Assembly: GCA_947579605.1 (NCBI GenBank)
Contig: OX388312.1
Location: 6,634,001-6,698,000, forward strand
Source of the DNA: Athripsodes cinereus
Taxonomy: Eukaryota > Arthropoda > Insecta > Trichoptera > Leptoceridae
DNA length: 64,000 nucleotides
Direction: 5' to 3'
Positions 21,397-28,854 of this stretch are shown here, piece by piece. Position numbers and translations under genes: made by a program. Each line of letters begins with the position of its first letter. Positions within the stretch are counted from its first letter, which is position 1. The notes under the pieces are model-generated. The model was not told the DNA's origin and did not search any database. It worked only from the letters and a program-made list of their open reading frames with translations.

Positions 21397-22386
21397 CAGG
21401 ATTATTCAGGATATTTCCAGGAGAGTAGGCAATTAATACCAGATCAGACCACTTACAGAAGAGGAGGCCTCCAAAAGTTAGTTTATGATATGCCGTTTTA
21501 TCTTGTATATGTTTGGCTTACCTTCCTGTCCCCTTGGATATGTTCTTGATAAGAAGTAATTATAAATTTATAAAAAAAAATGTATAAAAAATATGTTACA
21601 TGGAATGGAATGGAATAAATAGAAGATCATATATAAAGACTCCTTTGTGATCTTCCACAGCTCTCTTTCGAGAGCCACCGAGAAAAGCTACATTCTTAAA
21701 TCATCTTTCCCTTGTCCACAACCAGGGTTCTTCCACAAAGATCCCTGTCCATTGCTGTTTCCAGAAGTTCTACCCTCTCCAATTAAAATATTTTAACACA
21801 CGGAGTAAAGAATGTTCCACGTGAAAAAATACACCAATCACTAGTGTCATATATGCTTCGATGTTGAAATACATTCATATTTTTTTAATGTCCAGTATAT
21901 TAATGTCAAAGGCATGTGGTTTTGGGCAACATACTTGGGTTCAGTGTCGCACGGTATATATAAAGCCTTAGAGAAAGTTCGTAACCGCAGAGAAATTGTT
22001 ATGAAGTACCAAAGTGTGAGCATACATCTCATTTTATTAATAATTATAATATTTTATCCGTTATGACACGATGAGTTAAAGTTCATAAAATGTTCAGAAT
22101 ATGTAAATTTTGATTGAAATTTTAGGAAAAAGATCTTAAATCAAACACAATTCCGTCAACACTCTACTAAGAAGACATTTTTTTTAATATAAACACAATG
22201 TAAATAAGATAAAATCACACATATATAAATAAATATTTATTGTTTTGGAACGATTTTACGCATTACAGTTTTGTCATATTTCTAACGTTCTAATATTATC
22301 ATTGTCATATTATGAATGGTGTATTGTGAAAGAGGATTGATATAGTAATGTGTTTTTAAATAAATATAATACCTAATATGTAGGCA
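21397..22386. other. Mixed AT-rich stretch with possible LINE remnant
   Basis: Between 21640 and 21780 the minus strand reads ALERELWKITKES within GC-richer DNA, faintly like the DRELWR ending of LINE proteins. An (ATGGA)n run is at 21600-21616. Nothing else was recognised apart from a short GGTGTATTGTGAAAGAGG match at about 22317-22335 to the GAT-tail LINE on the minus strand. Confidence 0.3.
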
Positions 22387-22569
22387 TTTTTTTTTTTTTA
22401 AAAAGATACATCTGGGTTTGGTTATAAACCCAAATACAACCTTATACACCTTTCACAGTAAGCTAAAAGCTTGTGTCGTGAAAGGGGAGTTTGCCGGCAC
22501 CTGGGATCGAACCTCGAACCCCTTGTTCATGAGGCTGAGACTCTACCTCCAGGCTACCGACGAACTCAA
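22387..22569 (-). mobile_element. tRNA-derived SINE (SINE-B), full length with target-site duplication
   Basis: The best copy of the family. On the minus strand the tRNA-like head (GTCGGTAGCCTGGAGGTAGA, GAGGTTCGATCCCAGGTGCC) is followed by CTCCCCTTTCACGACACAAG, AGCTTACTGTGAAAGGTGTA, GTTGTATTTGGGTTTATAAC and a poly-A tail (poly-T at 22387-22399). TAGGCA occurs at both flanks (22381-22386 and 22570-22575), a target-site duplication. Such SINEs are transcribed by RNA polymerase III from the A and B boxes and moved by a partner LINE. Confidence 0.88.
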
Positions 22570-22575
22570 TAGGCA

Positions 22576-23221
22576 ATAGAAATATAACTGATTTAAATGC
22601 TTTGTCCTCTGTATATTAGGTATATAGGTATGCCAGAATGACAATAATGACTAGAACGTTCCACTATTATGTAATTACTAATAAATACTTTGATTGAATT
22701 TCGTCGTATATTAGAATTCACGATACATTATAATGATTATATTGGAATTATGTACATAGAATCTCTTTGAACCTAAAACAAATATCTTAGATTGTTATTT
22801 TGTATGTATTTACCTATGTAATAGTAATAACTAGACAATTTATAGTGCTCCGTTTTGTGGAATAAATTCACTTCAACCTAAAATATTGTGTCTAAACCCG
22901 TGACTAATACATATATTATATGTAATTCAAACAAACAGCTTTCTAATGAATTCAAAGCATTTATTCTTCTTATGGTCGCACACAACTTGATCTAATTTGA
23001 CAGCCACTCGATCGCGTCGGCCTCAGTGTAGGTCCTGATGTTATCCCTGGAATGTTTCTGTGGGACAGTAATTTCTCACATGGTCGATAGTTTTTATCAT
23101 TCCACATGTGCAATTGTGCACGATGGTGAGTTTGTTCAGTTCGCCTACGTCACATCTTATCAGACATATTGGATACCATATTTTCCTCGGAAGTGTAAAT
23201 TGACATAGTTACCCTGTTGGT
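22576..23221. other. AT-rich, then a GC-richer block of unknown origin
   Basis: From about 22980 to 23160 GC content rises (GACAGCCACTCGATCGCGTC, GGCCTCAGTGTAGGTCCTGA). It may be a degraded LINE region but I found no convincing frame. Confidence 0.35.
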
Positions 23222-23252
23222 GGTATATGCCGTGATGGTATATTATAGTATA
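23222..23252 (+). repeat. Rep1 tail fragment
   Basis: Only GGTATATGCCGTGATGGTAT and the following TATAG remain of the family's 3' end. Confidence 0.5.
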
Positions 23253-23381
23253 TTGTGTTCTCTTGCCAAGATCAAATAGAACCTCATGATCCCTGCTTTT
23301 CGGGACGTCTTTCAACCTCCAGCGACTTAAGTTCAGAAAACCCGTGTGGACAAAAAAACTAGAAGATTTTAATCTGACCAG

Positions 23382-23592
23382 CAGGGCTACTCTTGACAAA
23401 ACTATACACGATCTTAATCTAGTCTTGATCTTGATCATACGACGCACGAAGTGACTATTGGCCAAAAATACACGCAAACCGATCGCGCGTTAGTGGTAGC
23501 GCGATGTTTTTGACCATAGTCCCTTCGTGCGTTGTATGATCAAGATCAAGACTAGATTAAGATCGTGTTTAGTTTTGTCGAGAGTAACCCTG
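23382..23592. mobile_element. Fold-back MITE, ~211 bp (second copy)
   Basis: Starts CAGGGCTACTCTTGACAAAA and ends TTTTGTCGAGAGTAACCCTG. The arms pair through ACGATCTTAATCTAGTCTTG and the CATACGACGCACGAAG word. The loop region (CGATCGCGCGTTAGTGGTAG) is GC-rich. Arm identity is higher than in the 21.2 kb copy, so this one may be younger. Confidence 0.8.
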
Positions 23593-23671
23593 CAGGGCAT
23601 GGAGAGAGAGATGGAACAATGTAGCCTCGCTGACAAACAAAAACATCATCGTAGACCCTACTATCAGGGTC

Positions 23672-23935
23672 CCGGGCTACAATCTCCCCCGAAGAGTCTG
23701 GGTTCAACAAAATAGAATTCGCACGGGTCAGGGCTGCTGCAACTACCAAATGTGGAAACGGGGTAGGAGGGAGTCTCCGGAATGCAACTGTGGAGCTCAG
23801 TTCCAAACGATTCAGCATCTGGTAGAGGAATATCCAGGTAGAAGATACGAGGGCGACTGGATGGACATCCATGAACCCCAGAGACAGTGCAGTGGCTTTT
23901 TGAACGAGGACCAAGAATTTGATATGGAATAACTA
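23672..23935 (+). pseudogene. Non-LTR reverse transcriptase C-terminal zinc-knuckle-like end
   Basis: The plus frame reads GYNLPRRVWVQQNRIRTGQG, CCNYQMWKRGRRESPECNCG, AQFQTIQHLVEEYPGRRYEG and DWMDIHEPQRQCSG, ending DQEFDME and a stop. NR.RTG.G.C......G...SP.C.CG..QT..H....CP...Y is the known C-terminal cysteine-histidine module of insect LINEs. Here the last cysteine is replaced (EEYPG instead of EECPG-like). No start codon or upstream body is present. The fold-back element lies immediately upstream. Confidence 0.75.
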
Positions 23936-24302
23936 TTATTGATGCAAGCCGAAGCCATACAAAAAGTAAAATAAGTATAGTAGGTACCTTATATTGTAAA
24001 TCTAGATAGTTCTTCTGTCAGATCTAGTACAAAGTTTTTGTTTCGTTCTGACGATGATGTTCAATGTTCTCCTCACATAATTATCTTCAATTGATGTGAA
24101 CACATGTCAACCCCATATGATGTGGTTTTCTCTAACTTTATAGTAATTGAAAACCCGTCCTTGGCCTTCAAAATCTGAACTGATAATCGGATGATCACGT
24201 GGTTTTAATAGCCCTTAGATAGTGATGTCTCTCAATATAACAGTAACGCGTTTTGGTGAATCTAAAGAAATATGCTCCGTCATCTTCCTAAAGAATTGTT
24301 TA

Positions 24303-24590
24303 GATTTATCGAATGTACAAAAACAAACGAAATCGAATATTTGACATTTTCAACGATTTAATTAACCTATACGTACCATCACGGCATATCTCAACAAATA
24401 TGCGGATTGCCCTCTCAGTGCCAATAAAAAACAAAGCATTCAAGAATTTTATCGAATGTACAAAAACAAACGAAATCGAATATTTGACATTTTCAAAGAT
24501 TTATTTAAACTATACGTACCATCACAGCATATCTCAACAAATATGCAGATTGCCCTCTCAGTGCCAATAAAAAACAATGCAGTCAAGAAT
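24303..24590. repeat. Two-unit tandem duplication, ~143 bp, containing Rep1 tails
   Basis: Both units begin TTATCGAATGTACAAAAACA (24305 and 24448) and end with CAAGAATTT. Each carries ACCATCAC(G/A)GCATATCTCAAC and GATTGCCCTCTCAGTGCCAA, which are reversed Rep1 3' sequences. The units are nearly identical, pointing to a recent duplication. The 85-residue frame across them is incidental. Confidence 0.85.
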
Positions 24591-25080
24591 TTGCATAAAA
24601 CTTAAAATTTAATTTCATAATTATTGAAAGGTTCTTCTAGTAGTGAAAGCTAGTATATGGCAATAAAATAATTTTACCGATGAATTGTCTCTTAATTGAA
24701 TCGGAGTATTCAATAATGATAATCATTATTATTATTGAACGGAATTGTTGACAGACATTCTAGATATTTGTAATGAGGTGATCGAATTGGAAAGGGTGCT
24801 TTCAAAATCGATTGGCATCTATTACAATCAATGAATTTGATATTATTATATTGTGATTGTCAATAGTTGACTCATTTCGAGAATTATTGAGACCCGAGAG
24901 ATCATTTACATTACACACTTTAAAAAAAAGATTCATTCAATCATTTACGAGATTCCCAGTGGTCCAACTACATGTAATATACATGCAAATCCTTGAAGTG
25001 TCAACACAAGCTAAGAAATTAAGAAAAAATATTAATTAAGGGATCAATTAGTAGGTATTTTATAATGAACAATCATGAGA

Positions 25081-25175
25081 TTCACAACGTCCTCGAAAGA
25101 CGAAAGACGTCTCATTGAATAAAAATCAATAAAGTAGAAAAAACGTTTGTCTTTTTCATTATGGAATTCTAGTAC
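25081..25175 (+). repeat. Family D hammerhead-like unit (plus copy of inverted pair)
   Basis: TTCACAA, C, GTC/GAC stem with loop CTCGAAA, GAA, the perfect palindrome AGACGTCT at 25105-25112, C at 25113, then ATTGAATAAAAATCAATAAAG and GTTTGTCTTTTTCATTATGG. It faces the minus copy at 25212-25330. Bases 3 and 8 of the core are T and A. Confidence 0.4.
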
Positions 25176-25211
25176 CTAAACACACAGAGTATTTTTTTAC
25201 ACATCAAAGTT

Positions 25212-25330
25212 AACCTCACATGAAATAAATTAAACAAGCGTTTTATTCTACTATTGATTTATTGGACAAGAGAGACGTCTTGCGTCTTATTAGGACGTTG
25301 TCAATCAATGGAATAAAACGCTTGTTTTAT
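25212..25330 (-). repeat. Family D hammerhead-like unit (minus copy of inverted pair)
   Basis: Minus strand: TTGACAA, C, GTC/GAC stem with loop CTAATAA, GCA (GAA mutated), AGACGTCT, C, TCTTG, then AATAGTAGAATAAAACGCTT. An extra inverted word AATAAAACGCTTGTTTTATT lies on the plus strand at about 25312-25331, so the unit is itself bordered by short inverted repeats. Confidence 0.4.
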
Positions 25331-25508
25331 TTATTTCGATATGAAATTCTACTAGGTACCTAAACACCGACACAGTGAATTAACCTCACTTTATAAACAT
25401 TAATTGTGTTTTCTCACTTTTTGTAATCAAAACGATATCGTGAGTACCTACTGTTCGTTTTATGCAAAACAAATAAATATATTATAACGGAGAACTCCAT
25501 ATTCATCA

Positions 25509-25551
25509 GCACCTGATGATGCGAATTCGGATATCGCGAAACCGGTCTTGC
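25509..25551 (+). ncRNA. Hammerhead-ribozyme-like motif, family A (single copy)
   Basis: GCAC, CTGATGA (25513-25519), T, hairpin GCGAATTCGGATATCGC, GAA, the palindrome ACCGGT (25541-25546), C (25547), TTGC. Stem I (GCAC with TTGC) has lost one pair and stem II keeps only GCGA/TCGC, so this copy is less likely to be active than those at 27.4 kb. It is followed by the family words and, at about 25650, AAAATGGAATTCCACAATG. Confidence 0.45.
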
Positions 25552-25829
25552 GATTACCGACCGTTTTTCTAGGTCTTGAAAAACGTTTAAACAAATAAAA
25601 TTGTAAAAGTGGAAAAAACAGTGTTTGTTTTTTCAAAAATAGTTTATTAAAATGGAATTCCACAATGTAAATGATCACACATTTGAAAAATTAATAAATA
25701 TCCATTTTATTAGATGCAAAATGAAGTGTCACAAAGCGAATGTCGATAAAATCAATGTCTTTATTTTTTTGAACACCTTCATTTTACATGATACTTAAAA
25801 ACGAAAAAGAGTGGGAGACTAAAACTTAC

Positions 25830-25935
25830 GGAAATAAAAAAAATCTTCGTCATCCGTCATTCGCTCGACATATCCAAACCATTTCACTCGTATTTTGCTC
25901 TCAACACTCTTCTTGCATCCACTCGTTTCTGTAAT
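25830..25935 (-). pseudogene. LINE reverse transcriptase fragment (third family)
   Basis: The minus frame reads ITETSGCKKSVESKIRVKWF and GYVERMTDDED, the S..RV.W.GHVERM..D word that precedes the segment at 14.5 kb. Both ends are cut. Confidence 0.6.
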
Positions 25936-26383
25936 CTTAATCCAGAATTCAGTCTTTTGAAACCTTCAGTGACAACGAAGCGAGATCGGTTACACGGGTT
26001 GGGATAGTGGACTGGAAAAAGTTGGTGACATAAAGTGATTTCGTAAAAGTTTTCTCCTTTGTAAAGTTTTCTGTTTATCGCGATCTCTCATCACGTTGGT
26101 ATTGTGAAGTTTAAGTCCCTTCATGTGCGAGGCCAGGGTTTCAAAAACAATGAGTTAAGGTTTAAAAATGCATCATTTTGTATTTTATCCATCTGACTTT
26201 CAAAGGCATTGGTGTTATTTGCGACAGTAATTTATTTTATTAAAATTATTTATCGTTATTCAGAGAATCTTTAAATCCGATTTTCTAGAAGTATAAATGT
26301 CATGTACAAAGAAAAAGTAACACTGTAAACTAAATTTGTAATATCAATTTTGATCCTAGACAAAATATTGATATACAAAATAC

Positions 26384-26644
26384 ACTATTACTACTACTTT
26401 GCCGTCATGGCATATCCCGTTATCGGAATAGCCAGCGAACTAACTGCATTTAATAAGCATGCAGATTGTTCACCCATGCCAATAAAAAGTAAGAAATTCA
26501 GAAAAGGTGGTATACCTCATCACTGAATTGTAGATGTTAATTGTCATATACATAAGTTTTAATAAACATCTGTCTTTATGAGGACATTCGAAAATTTTTG
26601 GAAAAGAATGTGAAGTATATTTTTTAACGATGACTCCACGAAGC
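26384..26644 (-). repeat. Rep1 copy, full length, diverged
   Basis: Starts with ACTACTACTT (tail), then GTCATGGCATATCCCG, AATAAGCATGCAGATTGTTC, ACCTCATCACTGAATT, and ends ATGACTCCACG at the head. GGACATTCGAAAATTTTTGG marks the reversed family centre. The head block GGTGCTCC is lost. Minus-strand frames here are shadows. Confidence 0.7.
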
Positions 26645-26731
26645 ATATTTGAAAAAGACAAATTCGCATAATAACACTTCTTGTAGAATTAATGTATCAT
26701 CTTCAATTCAAAAATGTGGCATGATATTCAT

Positions 26732-26912
26732 TTTATATCCCGGCCAGGGCAAAGTGAAGAATGACCTTTTCCAAATTGTCCAGGGTCTGGGTGTTACATG
26801 TATGTATATATGTGTAGTGCATTGTATAATGTGTGCTTCGTCGCGTTAGTACCCATAATACAAGATTCATCCAAGTTTGGGACTAGCTCGATTTGTGTGA
26901 ATTGTCTATGTA
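26732..26912 (+). mobile_element. SINE 3' part (same family as 55.4 kb)
   Basis: AAGTGAAGAATGACCTTTTC, CAAATTGTCCAGGGTCTGGG, TACCCATAATACAAGATTC and GTTTGGGACTAGCTCG match the minus-strand copy at 55380-55594 in order. Only TCCCGGCC remains of the tRNA-like head. This word set is familiar to me from lepidopteran SINEs, which supports but does not prove the host. Confidence 0.7.
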
Positions 26913-27286
26913 AGTATGTTATGTTAATTTGAATGTATAGTTTTTTATAGTACAGAGATATGCTGTTTGTTACATGCAGTAATACAGGAAGACATTGTGA
27001 TGATTCAAATAAAAAAAAACAGAAGTGAGTGTGTTTTTTTAATTAAACGATTGATTGCACAATAAAAATCTTCTTGTTCTCGCATATCTGAAATTTTGAT
27101 TTCATAAAAAATGAGTACCTACCAATTGTTTCATCATATTATAATGATGGAAATAATATTATATATTTATAAAGATTATTTAGCATTTACTCAAAAATAC
27201 ACTATACTCATTCATGAATGGTTTTAAAATGGTAATGCAATAGCTATTTAGTATTGTTTTCCAATTGAACAAGTTAATATAAAAAT

Positions 27287-27405
27287 ATTTTAAATTATCA
27301 AATAAAATAAAATAAATATTTATTATTTTTGTTTCGTGTTACTGTTGAGTAAGACTAACGCACGACCGGTTTCGCGGACTCCGAGTTCGCATCATCAGGT
27401 GCTTA
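27287..27405 (-). repeat. Left arm of near-perfect ~118 bp inverted repeat, family A
   Basis: Complementary to 27452-27568 over essentially its full length, with a 46-bp spacer that itself repeats ATCTATACATAGTA twice. The arms comprise the AT-rich end ATTTTAAATTATCAAATAAA, then CGTGTTACTGTTGAGTAAGA, then the motif at 27362-27404. Confidence 0.9.
27362..27404 (-). ncRNA. Hammerhead-ribozyme-like motif, family A (minus copy)
   Basis: Exact mirror of 27453-27495: GCAC, CTGATGA, T, GCG...CGC hairpin, GAA, ACCGGT, C, GTGC. See the plus copy for pairing. In a transcript crossing both arms, the sense and antisense copies would fold together into one long hairpin and mask both motifs. Confidence 0.6.
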
Positions 27406-27451
27406 TCTATACATAGTATATATATATGCTGATCTATACATAGTAAAGATC

Positions 27452-27568
27452 AGCACCTGATGATGCGAACTCGGAGTCCGCGAAACCGGTCGTGCGTTAG
27501 TCTTACTCAACAGTAACACGAAACAAAAATAATAAATATTTATTTTATTTTATTTGATAATTTAAAAT
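27452..27568 (+). repeat. Right arm of near-perfect inverted repeat, family A
   Basis: Mirror of 27287-27405. Beyond the arm comes GAAGTGTTACAAAGTAAATG, matching GAAGTGTCACAAAGCGAATG after the solo copy at about 25,723. The shared family unit therefore extends past the arm. Confidence 0.9.
27453..27495 (+). ncRNA. Hammerhead-ribozyme-like motif, family A (plus copy)
   Basis: Stem I GCAC (27453-27456) with GTGC (27492-27495); core CTGATGA 27457-27463; extra T 27464; stem II GCG, mismatch, ACT with AGT and CGC around loop CGG, 27465-27481; GAA 27482-27484; the palindrome ACCGGT 27485-27490 supplies the A15.1 and U16.1 positions; C 27491 is the expected cleavage base. A six-base self-complementary stem III is known in minimal hammerheads that cleave as dimers. 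The extra T after CTGATGA is not canonical. Confidence 0.6.
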
Positions 27569-28300
27569 GAAGTGTTACAAAGTAAATGCCGATACAATTA
27601 ATAAAAATATTTTATTTTCTTGAAAATTTTATAACTTTTATTGAACTTACTATTTAACAAATCGCACCTTGGGCTGATACGACATTACAAATACTTCAGC
27701 GGGGTCTTGAGTCGAGCTTAAAGTTGACATGCTGAAACATCCAGTGATAGTAGATAGAGGTTATTATAATACCAAGATCAAAAGAAACTCACATAACATT
27801 ATCCTTTATACACCACCATTCGTAATGTTACCAAATGTGAAGAAAACTGATTCTACGTACCTATCTATGAAGACAATCTGTGTGTTCGTTTAAAGAATGG
27901 CTGTGGCTTTTTTTAATATGCATGTTTTAAGTTTATTTACAAAAAATCGCAACTTTGTGAAACCAGATTTAGTACCAATGTTATTTCTATTAACTTTATA
28001 TTGATTTTTTTTTTCAAATGCCGTCTTCATTTTTCACAATGTTGGTTATTTACGCCGTCAAGCATACACGCATATATTTTTATTTCTTAGTAACACGTAC
28101 ATATGCATCTTCAAAGTTCTTCATGTAATTTTTTCATGATCTAGAAAATGCAGATGGCGTTTTCTGGATTAAAAAATAAGACATTAAAAAAGGTTGATTT
28201 GCCTTTTTTTCATGTTAATATGTTTTTATCGATCATTAAGAGAGTTAAAAAATGTACTTACTTGAAATTAGTTTTGAATGCGATTTAAATAAGTTTATGG
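27569..28300. other. AT-rich stretch, nothing recognised
   Basis: It begins with family A flanking sequence. No frame or repeat is recognised beyond about 27620. Confidence 0.5.
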
Positions 28301-28591
28301 ACTACTACTACTACTAATATACCATCACGGCATATCCCACAAGTGGGGTAACATTCAAGCTGTCCTCTTCGTGCCAATATAAAATCAAGATATTCAGGAT
28401 GGGTGGCAAACCTCATCGCTGAATTTAAGATGTACAATGTCTTAATTTTTTCGAATACCTGCCTTTTACAGGACACTCGAAAACTTAGGAGTTATTGGTC
28501 TCCCACTCTTATTAGAAGAGTGGGAGACCAATTCTTTACCGGGTGCTCCACGGGTTAAGACCAATTCTTTACCGGGTTAAGACCAATTCTA
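28301..28591 (-). repeat. Rep1 copy with rearranged head
   Basis: Starts with (ACT)n, the reversed TAG tail, then ACCATCACGGCATATCCCAC, AAGTGGGGTAACATTC, TTCAGGATGGGTGGCAAACC and CTTTTACAGGACACTCGAAA, in good agreement with the family. The head is inverted and duplicated: ATTGGTCTCCCACTCTT (28494-28510) and its exact complement (28516-28532) are separated by ATTAG. Then CTTTACCGGG and TTAAGACCAATTCT recur twice. Confidence 0.85.
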
Positions 28592-28728
28592 AGTTTATGG
28601 AAAACTTATTAAATGTGTATTTAATAATGCGTTTTGAATGAGTTTAAAATAATATTTTTATCTAAAGTTTAATTTATTGACCGATGGTCAATGGCCGAAA
28701 ATTATTTTATTGGGAAATATAAAGGTTT

Positions 28729-28781
28729 AAGTTTACCTGACGATAAGGGTGGAAGGCTTCGAAAGCCGTCTCGCAAATTGA
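28729..28781 (+). ncRNA. Hammerhead-like motif, family C
   Basis: GTTTAC before CTGACGA (28737-28743), then T, a weak stem AAG/CTT with loop GGTGGAAGG, GAAA at 28761-28764, AG CCGT CT as a two-pair stem III, C at 28772, GCAAATT. Stem I pairs TTT with AAA around a mismatch. A competing hairpin GGCTT/AAGCC overlaps stem II and GAAA. The downstream words AAAGTCACCAGTGGAATAAG and TTTTGTTTCATTTAAA are shared with the 43.0 and 57.6 kb copies. Confidence 0.35.
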
Positions 28782-28854
28782 TAAAGTCACCAGTGGAATA
28801 AGTGTACATATTTTGTTTCATTTAAATTTCTAATTATAGTTTGATTAGTTTATA

